In this document: positions 17,498 through 26,517 of the stretch, piece after piece | Layout of the letters: every line of letters begins with the position of its first letter | How positions within the stretch are numbered: position 1 is the stretch's first letter | Source of the DNA: Chloroflexota bacterium | GTDB lineage: Bacteria > Chloroflexota > Anaerolineae > UBA4142 | Assembly: GCA_023380675.1 (NCBI GenBank) | Contig: JAMCRS010000419.1 | Location: forward strand, 25,892-89,891 | Direction: 5' to 3' | Length of the DNA: 64,000 nucleotides | The notes under the pieces: model-generated | Databases searched by the model: none | What the model saw: the letters and a program-made list of their open reading frames with translations, nothing else | Told to the model about the DNA's origin: nothing | Made by a program: the position numbers and the translations under genes

Positions 17498-18838
17498 ATG
17501 CAAGATTCAAAGAGGCTCTCACGGCGCGAATTCCTCCGCGTGTCCGGACTCGCTGCCGCGGGCGCTGCATTGGCGGCATGCAATCCGTTACCGCCGAAAC
17601 CGGCACCGCCGAGCGGAAACGAGGTCCAGCTGGTCTATCAGGACTGGAGCACCGATTGGTTCCCGCCCATGGCGCAGCAAATGCTCGAAGAGTTCCACGC
17701 CACTCATCCCCACATTCGCGTCTTTTACAATCCCGATCCCGTCGGCGTCGAAACCAAGATGCTCGTGGACATGCAGGCCGGCAACGCGGCCGACGTCTTT
17801 CAGGGCTGCTGCGCACACTTCCCCATTTGGTCGCAGCAGGGCTATGTCCTCGACCTGCGTCCTTACGTCAGTGCCGACCTGGACCAGGCGACGATCCAGG
17901 ATTGGGACCCGGCCCAGTATCGCGCCCTGTTTACCCGCGATGGCAAGCAGTATGGCTTGCCCAAGTACCACGGAGCTCTCGCCCTCTATTACAACAAGGA
18001 CCTCTTTGACCAGTACCACGTGGACTATCCCGACGGCACCTGGAATCACGATGATTATCTCGCCGCGATGAAGCGTCTCACCCACGACCGCGACGGCGAC
18101 GGCAAGACCGACCTGTGGGGCAGCATGATCGACGTGTATTGGGACCGCATCCAGATTCACGTCAATGGCTGGGGCGGCCACCTGGCGGATCCCAACGATC
18201 CAACCCGCTCGCGCATGGGCGAGCCGGAAGCGGTCGCCGCACTGGAGTGGCTGCGCGCTCGGATGTGGGACGACCGCGTGATGGCGACCCTACCGGCTGT
18301 GCAACGGATGAAACCTTTTGAGGCCTTTGTGGCGGGCCGCGTCGCGATGGTCGAAGAGGGCTCCTGGGAACTGAAAGACATTCTCTCGGGCGCCAAGTTC
18401 CGCGTGGGCGTCGCGCCTTTTCCCGCCGGGCCCGCGCGCAAGGTGACGCTGGCCACGACCGATGGGTTTGGAATCTATGCGGGGACCCGACACCCCGATG
18501 CGGCCTGGGAACTGGTCAAATTCCTCATCGGTAAGGATTATGGTAGAGCGATGGCGCGTGCCAATTTTCTGCAACCCGCGCGCGCATCTCTTGTCGACGA
18601 TTGGATCGGATATATCCGGGCTGAATATCCGCAGCAGGCCAACGACATGGATCTCGCCGCCTTTGCCGAAGGTCAGCTGAAAGGCTATTCGGTGGTCGCC
18701 GAGATTTTCGCGAACATGACCCGCGCGGACGAGATTGCCCAGGACGCCTGGGATCAGATCTTGACGTTGGGTCAAGTGCCCACGTCGCATATCCAATTGG
18801 CCAGCCAACAGATACAGGACGCTCAGAGGATGAAATAG
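17498..18838 (+). CDS. Tat-exported sugar-binding lipoprotein (SBP family 1)
   Basis: The 446-residue protein starts with a twin-arginine signal (LSRREFLRVSG) and a lipobox LAAC with Cys28, so it is folded in the cytoplasm, exported by Tat and lipidated. The mature part is an SBP_bac_1 sugar-binding fold (VYNPDP-like NPDPVGVETKMLVDMQAGN, LYYNKDLFDQY, GSWELKDIL blocks). The ATG at 17498 follows GGAGAG. No permease or ATPase genes follow; instead the stop codon overlaps the start of a sensor kinase by one base. It may therefore present sugars to the kinase rather than, or as well as, to a distant transporter. Confidence 0.88.
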   Translation: MQDSKRLSRREFLRVSGLAAAGAALAACNPLPPKPAPPSGNEVQLVYQDWSTDWFPPMAQQMLEEFHATHPHIRVFYNPDPVGVETKMLVDMQAGNAADVFQGCCAHFPIWSQQGYVLDLRPYVSADLDQATIQDWDPAQYRALFTRDGKQYGLPKYHGALALYYNKDLFDQYHVDYPDGTWNHDDYLAAMKRLTHDRDGDGKTDLWGSMIDVYWDRIQIHVNGWGGHLADPNDPTRSRMGEPEAVAALEWLRARMWDDRVMATLPAVQRMKPFEAFVAGRVAMVEEGSWELKDILSGAKFRVGVAPFPAGPARKVTLATTDGFGIYAGTRHPDAAWELVKFLIGKDYGRAMARANFLQPARASLVDDWIGYIRAEYPQQANDMDLAAFAEGQLKGYSVVAEIFANMTRADEIAQDAWDQILTLGQVPTSHIQLASQQIQDAQRMK

Positions 18839-21800
18839 TGCCGCTCAGAATCCCGCGCGCAAAGCTGCGGACCCGCATTATCGCCTGGTCGTTCATCCCG
18901 ACGACGATCATCCTGCTCGCCGTTGCGCTTGTCGTGTTCTATGCCTACCAGCAGGTGACCGGGGACCTGGTCATCGGCAGGAATCAGGAACTGACGCGTC
19001 TCTCGGCCGGCCAGTTGGCCACCGGGCTCACCGACTATGTTAACGAATTGGTCAGCCTGGCGCGCACTTCGGATATTTACCAAAATGACCCCGCGGCCCA
19101 GTCCGCCGCGCTCAGGCACGCGAGCAATCACTTGCTCGTCTTTGACGGCGGAGTGGTCGTTCTCAACCATCTCGGTCAGGTGACCGCGGCCGAGCCTGCG
19201 CGGCCGGAAATCCTTGGTCAGGACTGGTCCAACCGCGTTTACTTTCGGCAGATTCTTCGCTCCGCGACCTCCAGCTTTTCTGATATTGTTCCCGATGGGC
19301 CGGGCGGTGCATCGGTCATTGTCCTCGCCGTCCCTATCTTGAGCGACCGAGGGGAGTTTCGTGGGACGATGCTGGGCATGTTTCGCCTCGGCGCGACCAC
19401 CGTTAGCTCGTTCTACGGCAGCATTGTCAAACTGCGCTTGAGTGAGAGCGGCAACAGCTATGTGGTCGATAGCGCGGGCCGGGTGATTTACGATTCCGAC
19501 ACCGCACGGATCGGTTCTGACGCCAGCGCACAAGCGGCGGTGCAGGAGGCGCTCAAACGGCAAACGGGCTATCTCCATTCCCGCGATTTTCAGAACAAGG
19601 ATATCCTCGCCACCTTTGCGCCGGTCCCCGGGACACCCTGGGGGTTAGTCAACGAGGAAGACTGGTCGAGCTTGTTGGCGGCAAGCCGCGGTTACGGGGA
19701 ATTCCTGCTCCTGCTCCTCGCGCTCGGCGTGATCGTTCCCACCGCCGTCGTGACGTTCGGGGTCCGGCGCATCACCGATCCTGTGGCCAAGCTGATTAAC
19801 GCCGCGCAAAAGATTGCCGAAGGGGATTTTGGCCAGCAGATCAATGTGCACACGGGGGACGAACTGGAAGAGCTGGCCAAACAGTTCAATCGCATGTCGA
19901 CCCGGCTGGCGGATTCGTACACGGAGTTGAAAGAGCGCGAAGAGCGTCTTTCTCTCGTGATCGAAGGGACGAACGATGGGATCTGGGATTGGAACCTGGA
20001 GACCAACGTGGTCTATTTCTCGCCGCATTGGAAAGGGATGCTCGGGTATGCGGACCATGAGATCGCCAACCGTGTTGAAGAATGGTACCGCCTCATGCAT
20101 CCCGACGATGCGGCGGGCGTGAAGGAACGGCTGCAAGCCTATTTAAAGGGCCAACTGCCGGTTTACGAACTCGAACACCGCCTGCGGCATAAAGACGGCT
20201 CGTACCGCTGGATCTTGGCGCGGGGCATCGCCCTCCGCCGCACGGATGGCACCCCCTATCGCATGGCCGGGTCCCATACCGATATTACCGAGCGCAAGCG
20301 CGCCGACGAGGTGATTCGCCAATCGGAGAAACGCTTCTCCCAGGTGTTTCACGCCAGCCCCATTCCGATTACCATTACTTCGCTCGAAGGCGGGCTTTAC
20401 GTCGAGGTGAACGATGCTTGGCTGCGCTTGTTTGAATACACTCGGGAGGAGGTGATTGGGGATAGCTCGCTGCATTTGAACCTCTGGGTCGATCCACAGC
20501 AGCGGCTGGAGATGATCCAACAGCTGCAGGCCACCGGATCGTTACGCGATTATGCCCACCTCGCCCGGACCAAGACCGGCAAGGTCCTGGACGTCCTCGT
20601 CTCGGCCGAAGTCATGGAGTTGAATGACCAGCACTATAATCTTTCTCTCGTCTACGATGTCACCGAACTCAAGCGGGCGCAGCAGCGACTGGAGCAGCGC
20701 GTGGAAGAGCGGACGCACAAACTCGCCACACTCAACGCGATCGCCGCCGTCGTCAGCGGCTCGCTCGACTTGAAGCAAGTCCTGAATGCGGCGTTGAGCA
20801 AGGCGATGGAAGCGATGCACATGGAAGTTGGCAGCGCCTACAGCCTCGAGGACGGCGACACGCCGGACGAAGAAAAGCATCTGTTTTTTGCGGCACTGCA
20901 GGGCTTGTCTCCTGAATTCACTCGGCGGGTCGGCTCCCGCCAGGTGCGCGGAACCGCGATCCAGGTGGCGATGGAAGCACACAAACCGCTTGTCTGGCTG
21001 GTCGCCGACTACCCAGATCCCTACCTCAAGCAAGCTCTGGAACTGGAGGGGGTGCGGCAGGTCATTAACGTCCCATTGTTCGCCAAAGGGAAATTCGTCG
21101 GCGCCTTTAATCTCGGCACACGTCACGAAAGGGAGATCGCGCCTGAGGAAATATCGCTCCTCTCCGCCATCGGCCATCAAGTCGCCGTCGCGGTCGAAAA
21201 CGCGCGGCTGTACGATCAAGCCGAACAATCCGCGCTCGTGGCCGAGCGGACCCGCCTGGCGCGCGAGTTGCACGACTCGGTCACGCAATCGCTTTACGGC
21301 GTCACGCTTTACGCCGAAGCGGCGGCAACGCTATTAAAGGAGGGAAACCAGGTCACCGCCGCGGAGCACTTGCGCGAACTGCGGGATACGGCGCAAGAGG
21401 CCCTGCGAGAAATGCGTCTGCTCATCTTTGAGCTGCGTCCCCTGGCGCTCGAAAAGAGCGGGCTGGGCGCGGCCCTCCAGGCGCGCTTGGACGCCGTCGA
21501 GGCGCGCGGCGGGATCAAGAGCGAATTGCGCGTGGAAGGCGAGGATCAGCTTCCGCTCTCCATGCAGCAAGAGCTGTACCACATCACTCGCGAGGCTCTC
21601 AACAACGTGGTCAAGCATGCGCACGCACAGCACGTGAGCATCATCTTGCGGACGGCGGGGAGGCAGTGCTATTTGGAAATTTGTGATGATGGGGCAGGCT
21701 TTGATGCCGCCGGCCCGAGCCGCGGGGGTCTCGGCCTTGCCGGCATAAGAGAGCGCGTGCAAAAAATGGGGGGCCAGGTGGAGATCGCGAGTACGAGCGG

Positions 21801-21900
21801 CAAGGGGACGACGGTGCGGGTGCAGGTGCCCGCTGGCGATTCCCCCGAGCCCCCCCGAGTTCCTCCGGATTCCGTACATTCCCATACAGAGGTCAAGTAA
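18838..21900 (+). CDS. Membrane sensor histidine kinase (Cache-HAMP-PAS-PAS-GAF, NarL-type kinase core)
   Basis: The 1020-residue protein begins with a membrane helix (about residues 17-37), an extracellular Cache-like sensor, a second helix near 285-305 and a HAMP domain. Then follow two PAS domains (the first with the PAC block HRLRHKDGSYRWILARG), a short coiled coil, a GAF domain (about 645-795) and a HisKA_3 domain with LARELHDSVTQSLYG, phosphorylation site His812. The HATPase domain shows DDGAGFD and GGLGLAGIRERV. Start is GTG in TAGTG, coupled to the binding-protein gene. It pairs with the overlapping response regulator. Confidence 0.92.
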   Translation: MPLRIPRAKLRTRIIAWSFIPTTIILLAVALVVFYAYQQVTGDLVIGRNQELTRLSAGQLATGLTDYVNELVSLARTSDIYQNDPAAQSAALRHASNHLLVFDGGVVVLNHLGQVTAAEPARPEILGQDWSNRVYFRQILRSATSSFSDIVPDGPGGASVIVLAVPILSDRGEFRGTMLGMFRLGATTVSSFYGSIVKLRLSESGNSYVVDSAGRVIYDSDTARIGSDASAQAAVQEALKRQTGYLHSRDFQNKDILATFAPVPGTPWGLVNEEDWSSLLAASRGYGEFLLLLLALGVIVPTAVVTFGVRRITDPVAKLINAAQKIAEGDFGQQINVHTGDELEELAKQFNRMSTRLADSYTELKEREERLSLVIEGTNDGIWDWNLETNVVYFSPHWKGMLGYADHEIANRVEEWYRLMHPDDAAGVKERLQAYLKGQLPVYELEHRLRHKDGSYRWILARGIALRRTDGTPYRMAGSHTDITERKRADEVIRQSEKRFSQVFHASPIPITITSLEGGLYVEVNDAWLRLFEYTREEVIGDSSLHLNLWVDPQQRLEMIQQLQATGSLRDYAHLARTKTGKVLDVLVSAEVMELNDQHYNLSLVYDVTELKRAQQRLEQRVEERTHKLATLNAIAAVVSGSLDLKQVLNAALSKAMEAMHMEVGSAYSLEDGDTPDEEKHLFFAALQGLSPEFTRRVGSRQVRGTAIQVAMEAHKPLVWLVADYPDPYLKQALELEGVRQVINVPLFAKGKFVGAFNLGTRHEREIAPEEISLLSAIGHQVAVAVENARLYDQAEQSALVAERTRLARELHDSVTQSLYGVTLYAEAAATLLKEGNQVTAAEHLRELRDTAQEALREMRLLIFELRPLALEKSGLGAALQARLDAVEARGGIKSELRVEGEDQLPLSMQQELYHITREALNNVVKHAHAQHVSIILRTAGRQCYLEICDDGAGFDAAGPSRGGLGLAGIRERVQKMGGQVEIASTSGKGTTVRVQVPAGDSPEPPRVPPDSVHSHTEVK

Positions 21901-22577
21901 TGACGAATTCGCCAATCCGCGTGCTCATCTGTGATGACCACGCCATCGTGCGCAAAGGCATCCGTGCGTTGCTAGAGACCAAAGGGGATATTCAGGTCAT
22001 CGGCGAGGCCTCCGATGGGGCCGAAGCGGTCTCTCAAGCCGGTGCACTGTATCCCGACGTCATTCTCATGGACCTGATGATGCCCCAGGTGGACGGCATT
22101 CAGGCTACCCAAGAGATTACGGCCAAACAGCCCAAGACGCACGTTCTCGTGCTGACGAGCTTTGCCGGCGATGACAAGGTCTTTCCCGCCATCAAGGCCG
22201 GGGCGCTCGGCTACCTCCTGAAAGACTCTGGCCCTGACGACTTGGTTCGGGCTATCCACCAGGTGGCATCCGGTGAACCGTCTCTCGAGCCCTCGATCGC
22301 GCGCAAGGTACTGTTCGAACTCCACCATCCGCCCAAAGCTGCGCCGACGAGCGAACCACTCACCGAGCGTGAGCTCGACGTACTTAAACTCGTCGCCCAG
22401 GGGCTGTCGAATCGCGAGATTGCCGACCGTCTGGTGATCACCGAGCGGACCGTGTGCACGCATGTGAGCAATATACTGACCAAGCTTCATCTGGCCAGCC
22501 GCACCCAGGCGGCGCTCTTTGCGCTCAAGGAGGGATTGAGTTCGCTCGACGACGTCTCGCTCCTCGGAGAGCAGTAA
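21900..22577 (+). CDS. NarL/FixJ-family response regulator
   Basis: This 225-residue protein has a receiver domain with acidic pair Asp12/Asp13, phospho-acceptor Asp58 (VILMDLMMP) and the conserved Lys in LLKDS, followed by a LuxR-type helix-turn-helix (LTERELDVLKLVAQGLSNRE then TERTVCTHVSNIL). The ATG overlaps the kinase stop in TAATG, so the two are translationally coupled. It is the expected output of the preceding kinase; targets are unknown, but the operon's own sugar-binding protein is a reasonable one. Confidence 0.95.
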   Translation: MTNSPIRVLICDDHAIVRKGIRALLETKGDIQVIGEASDGAEAVSQAGALYPDVILMDLMMPQVDGIQATQEITAKQPKTHVLVLTSFAGDDKVFPAIKAGALGYLLKDSGPDDLVRAIHQVASGEPSLEPSIARKVLFELHHPPKAAPTSEPLTERELDVLKLVAQGLSNREIADRLVITERTVCTHVSNILTKLHLASRTQAALFALKEGLSSLDDVSLLGEQ

Positions 22578-22623
22578 GTCCTAGTCAAAAACTCGCAGTC
22601 CTTATCAGAGAAATCTTTGAACA

Positions 22624-22705
22624 GATCACCGCTTGGATGGTCTCTTTTTATTAAATCCAGGTTCATGGTTCTGACGATGACGGCAGCATTTTAACCCGTT
22701 AAGGT
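22624..22705 (+). repeat. Degenerate copy of the terminator-promoter cassette
   Basis: The segment resembles the cassettes at 28670-28752 and 33150-33232: a weakened hairpin around ACCGCTTGGATGGTCTC with a T-run, then GGTTCAT (22660-22666) and GATGACG (22676-22682). The element 17 bases further on, TAAGGT, is a poor -10, so promoter function here is doubtful. It precedes the acyltransferase gene. Confidence 0.4.
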
Positions 22706-22809
22706 CGATCTCGGGTCAGGGACTGTGACGATTCGATAACGGGCACCCAACTTGACTATACCGCCGGGTTAAGCATAATCAGCGGCGGCAGCTTTCCCAA
22801 GATGGATTC

Positions 22810-24015
22810 ATGGCGGAAAGGAAAGCAATGACGGTTGCAGATCTCCGTTCGGCGAAAAAACCAGACCGCGTCTACTATATCGATTGGCTGAGGATTCTTG
22901 CGGTGCTCTTGCTCATTCCTTTCCACACCGCAAGAATCTTTGATATCTGGGAACCATTCTATGCCAAGAATGCCGAGACGAGCGCCGCGCTCAGCTATGG
23001 CATTATCGGCTTTATGAACTCGTGGCACATGCCGCTCTTGTTCCTGCTCGCCGGCTCCTCCACCTGGTTCGCGCTCGGTTTTCGCAACGGCGGCCAATAC
23101 GCGGGGGAGCGTTTTAAACGGCTCGTCATTCCCTTGGTCTTTGGCGTCCTGGTTATCGTCCCACCCCAAGCCTATCTGGCGCGCATGCAAAACCAGAATT
23201 ATGCGGATTCCTATTGGCAGTTCCTTCCCGACTATTTCCAAGTCCGCGGAGACCTTTCGGGATACACCGGGCTCTTCACCCTCAGCCATCTGTGGTTCGT
23301 CTTGTTCCTGTTTTTCTTTGCCCTCTTCGCGCTGCCGCTCTTTCTTTATCTCAAGGGTGATTCCGGCAGGCAGTTCATCTCACGGCTCGCGTCGTTTTGC
23401 GATAGACCGGGGATGATCTTGCTTCTCTTTTTCCCGATCTTGATTTCCCTGGCGCTGCCCGACCTCGGCGGCAAGATTCCGTTTTACTACATCACGTTCT
23501 TCATCTACGGTTTCATCTTGATGGCCGACGCGCGGTTCCGGGATATCCTCGAGCGCAACCGGCGGCCCGCGCTCGTCCTCGCGATCGCCACCTCCATCGG
23601 CGCGTTGTTGCTTTCCGTGACGGGCTATAACCCGCCGCGCTTTTCGATTGGGGATATTGCGTTCGCGACGCTGCGCACATTCTGCACCTGGTCCTGGCTA
23701 CTGGCACTCGTCGGGCTCGGACAGCGCTACCTGAACGTGAACCATAGGTGGTTGCCGTACGCGAGCCAAGCAGCTTATCCCTTTTACATTCTCCATCAGA
23801 CCGTCATCGTCACCATCGGCTATTACGTCGTGCAGTGGAATATCCCGCTCCTGCCCAAATTCCTCATCATCGCAAGCGGCGCACTCGTGGCGACCCTTTT
23901 GGTCTACGACCTCCTCGTCCAGCGGACGAATGTTACTCGCTTTCTCTTCGGCATGAAGCCCAGGACGTCCGCCCCGCGCCTGGCCAAGCCGTCCGCGGCC
24001 GACTATGCCGCCTGA
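22810..24015 (+). CDS. Acyltransferase 3 family membrane protein
   Basis: The 401-residue protein has the Acyl_transf_3 pattern: a start RVYYIDWLRILAVLLLIPFH with the conserved His after the first helix, and about ten membrane helices ending near residue 380. These inner-membrane enzymes move acetyl or succinyl groups to extracellular sugars or lipids. The YPFYILHQTVIV motif in the last third is characteristic of the family. It is preceded by a degenerate copy of the repeated promoter cassette and followed, after 72 bases, by the Lnt-like gene. Acceptor unknown. Confidence 0.88.
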   Translation: MAERKAMTVADLRSAKKPDRVYYIDWLRILAVLLLIPFHTARIFDIWEPFYAKNAETSAALSYGIIGFMNSWHMPLLFLLAGSSTWFALGFRNGGQYAGERFKRLVIPLVFGVLVIVPPQAYLARMQNQNYADSYWQFLPDYFQVRGDLSGYTGLFTLSHLWFVLFLFFFALFALPLFLYLKGDSGRQFISRLASFCDRPGMILLLFFPILISLALPDLGGKIPFYYITFFIYGFILMADARFRDILERNRRPALVLAIATSIGALLLSVTGYNPPRFSIGDIAFATLRTFCTWSWLLALVGLGQRYLNVNHRWLPYASQAAYPFYILHQTVIVTIGYYVVQWNIPLLPKFLIIASGALVATLLVYDLLVQRTNVTRFLFGMKPRTSAPRLAKPSAADYAA

Positions 24016-24087
24016 TGATTGGGCTCAAATACCGATGATGGGAATCTCAAGCCCACAGAAGAGGACGGCCGAGAGGGGAGTTGGCAA

Positions 24088-25656
24088 ATGGATCAGTTTC
24101 ATCGGATGAACTTTTGGGATGCTCCAAGAAGCATTTTGACCAACCACCTGACTTGGTTGTGGCTGCTGATCGGATTTCTTTTTTTGCCCTTTGCGGCGTG
24201 GCAGACGGTAATCCCGCTCGCGGCTTGGCTCGCGCCCATCTTTCTGCTGCGCTTTTCGCGCCTCTCACGGCGAGCGCTCGTCGCCCTGCCGCTCATCTTC
24301 TTGGCTTTTGCCGCCGGCAATACCATTACCTCACGGGGCTTGGAGTTTAACTTGCTCGGCTTCCTCGGGAACAACTTGCTCAAGGCTCTGCTGTGGACGC
24401 TGCCCTATGGCGCCGACCGGCTCATCGGCTCGCGCTTGAAGGGATGGACGCGCCTGCTGGTTTTCCCAATGGCGTTCACGGTGGTGGACTGGATCATGTC
24501 GCTGCTGAGGGTCAGTTCCTCCGGTTCCCCCGCCTATTCCCAGTACGACAACCTTGCCCTGATGCAGATCGTCTCGGTCATCGGGATGTGGGGCCTGACG
24601 TTTCTGATCATGTGGTGCGCTTCGACCGTGAATGAGCTGTGGGAACACGGCTTTGACTGGCGACCCGTGCGGGGGATGGTGGGAGTCTTTGTGGGCGTGC
24701 TGCTCGGCGCTCTCTTGTTCGGCAGTGCGCGGCTCACATTCGCCGCACCGGACGCGACGACCGTTCCGGTCGCGGCCGTCACCGGAGACAGTGCGATCAG
24801 CCGGGCCGCCGCCGGTGCCATCGACATGAACTTTGGCCAGTCCACCGACGCGGAGCGGGCCGCGGTCCGGCCTGCCTTCGAACGGACCGTCAACTTGATG
24901 CTCGCGCGTACGGAAACCGCGCTGCGGGGCGGCGCCAGGATCGTGGGATGGGAGGAGGGTTCAGGAACAGTCCTGGAGGAAGATAAACAACAAACGCTCG
25001 ACCGCGCGGCCGCACTGGCCAAGCAGTACGGTGCGTACTTGGAGGTCTCACTGGGCGTGCTCACGCGGACCGGGGCGCTCCCCTTTCTCCGGAACCAATC
25101 CATCTTGATCGACCCGGCCGGCCGGGTGCTCTGGACCTATGACAAGAGCCATCTCGTGCCTTTTGACGAGGCTTTTTTCACTATCCCTGGGAACGGAGTG
25201 CTGCCGGTGGCCGATACACCGTATGGTCGCCTGAGCACGGCGATTTGCTACGATACGTACTTTCCCCCGCTCCTCCGGCAAGCCGGGCAGAATGGGGTGG
25301 ACATTCTGATCACTCCCGCGAACGATACGCCCATGTATGCCGAGTCGGCGGCCGCGATGGACCGGATGCGCGCCGTCGAGAACGGTGTGGCGCTGGTGCG
25401 CCCGACCGGCCACGGCCTCACGATCATCACGGATTCCGAAGGACGCGTTTTGGGGAGCCAGAACTATTTCACGAACAGCAGTGGCATCTTGCTGACCACT
25501 GTTCCGGTGCACGGTGTCCGGACGATCTACAGGCGGGTCGGCGACCTCTTCGCCTACCTGTGTGCGGCCGGCCTGATGCTTCTAGCGGGTTGGGCGTTGC
25601 TCAAGCGCGGGCGACCCACGGCGGCCGCCGCGCGGCTTGTTCCCAACAGCCGATAG
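24088..25656 (+). CDS. Apolipoprotein N-acyltransferase-like protein
   Basis: The 522-residue protein has six or so N-terminal membrane helices followed by a nitrilase-fold domain and a last C-terminal helix, the layout of Lnt. The Glu-Lys-Cys triad is seen as Glu289 or Glu290 (GWEEGSG), Lys353 (YDKSHLVPF) and Cys387 (TAICYDTYFPP). Lnt adds the third acyl chain to lipoproteins. The family block is looser than in proteobacterial Lnt, so another carbon-nitrogen hydrolase activity cannot be ruled out. AGGGGAG seven bases before the ATG at 24088 supports that start over 24019. Confidence 0.8.
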   Translation: MDQFHRMNFWDAPRSILTNHLTWLWLLIGFLFLPFAAWQTVIPLAAWLAPIFLLRFSRLSRRALVALPLIFLAFAAGNTITSRGLEFNLLGFLGNNLLKALLWTLPYGADRLIGSRLKGWTRLLVFPMAFTVVDWIMSLLRVSSSGSPAYSQYDNLALMQIVSVIGMWGLTFLIMWCASTVNELWEHGFDWRPVRGMVGVFVGVLLGALLFGSARLTFAAPDATTVPVAAVTGDSAISRAAAGAIDMNFGQSTDAERAAVRPAFERTVNLMLARTETALRGGARIVGWEEGSGTVLEEDKQQTLDRAAALAKQYGAYLEVSLGVLTRTGALPFLRNQSILIDPAGRVLWTYDKSHLVPFDEAFFTIPGNGVLPVADTPYGRLSTAICYDTYFPPLLRQAGQNGVDILITPANDTPMYAESAAAMDRMRAVENGVALVRPTGHGLTIITDSEGRVLGSQNYFTNSSGILLTTVPVHGVRTIYRRVGDLFAYLCAAGLMLLAGWALLKRGRPTAAAARLVPNSR

Positions 25657-25777
25657 CTCTCGCTTCGAACGTCGAAGCTTTGACTCGCCCCCCCTCTCGC
25701 TCGGTGCGCGCCGGCGGTAGGCCGAACGGGGTGGAGTCATGATAAAGACAGAACGGAAAGGACCGAGGGCGTGAATC

Positions 25778-26347
25778 ATGGCCCTTTTTCTTGAGACCAA
25801 CCGGCTGCTGCTGCGCACTTTCCAGGACTCGGACCTCGAGGCCTTTCTGGCCTATCGGTCGGACCCCGCCGTCGCGCGCTATCAAGGCTGGGAAGCACCG
25901 TACAGTCGAGCGGCGGCGGTGGCGTTTGTTCAAGAGATGAAAGAAAAAACTCCTGCCACTCCGGGGGAGTGGTACCAGCTTGCGATCGAGCTAAAGGCCA
26001 GCGGCGAGATGATCGGAGATTGTGCTTTTCACACTCTGGAGGACGCCCAACAGGCCGACATCGCTTTCACCCTCGCGCGCCAGTATCAGGGTCAAGGGTA
26101 TGCCACTGAAGCCGTGAAGCGAATGCTCGACTATATTTTTGCCGAACTCGGCCTGCATCGGGTGCGCGCGATTGCCGACGTCAAGAATCTGGCATCCGTG
26201 AAATTGCTCGAACGCATCGGGATGCGGCGGGAAGGACATTTTGTCGAGAACATCTGGTTCAAGGGCGAATGGGGGGGCGAATACTATTACGGCTTGTTGA
26301 AGCGCGAGTGGGAGCAACTCAAGATGGACGGCATGGGGTGCGCCTAA
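25778..26347 (+). CDS. GNAT-family N-acetyltransferase (RimJ/RimL type)
   Basis: The 189-residue protein is a complete Acetyltransf_3 domain: LETNRLLLRTFQDSDLEAF at the start, the acetyl-CoA loop around ARQYQGQGYATEA (Q/R-x-x-G-x-G/A) and the ending NLASVKLLERIGMRREGHFV. Such enzymes acetylate protein N-termini or small amines; the substrate cannot be told. It follows the Lnt-like gene by about 120 bases in the same direction. Confidence 0.9.
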   Translation: MALFLETNRLLLRTFQDSDLEAFLAYRSDPAVARYQGWEAPYSRAAAVAFVQEMKEKTPATPGEWYQLAIELKASGEMIGDCAFHTLEDAQQADIAFTLARQYQGQGYATEAVKRMLDYIFAELGLHRVRAIADVKNLASVKLLERIGMRREGHFVENIWFKGEWGGEYYYGLLKREWEQLKMDGMGCA

Positions 26348-26366
26348 GCCTGAAGAGAGAAGGATG

Positions 26367-26437
26367 CTTTCGGTCCTTCCTCTGGCGCTGTAGGTATCCT
26401 CGTGGCCCGCAAGCTCTTCCAGCTTGGGCGGGGCAAA
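26367..26437 (+). pseudogene. Relic of a DUF4386 gene 3' end
   Basis: About 71 bases match the 3' end of the DUF4386 gene at 29994-30065, including a near-perfect run coding for ILVARKLFQLG, with one gap. No open frame precedes it. It is probably what is left of another copy of the flavodoxin/DUF4386 module, between the GNAT gene and the 683-residue protein. Confidence 0.65.
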
Positions 26438-26517
26438 CCGGTCTCGCTAGTAAGTCATAGATGCGACAGGGGCATGCGAATTGATCAGGGAGCAAGCCCG
26501 GCTTTCGGCTGCGAATC

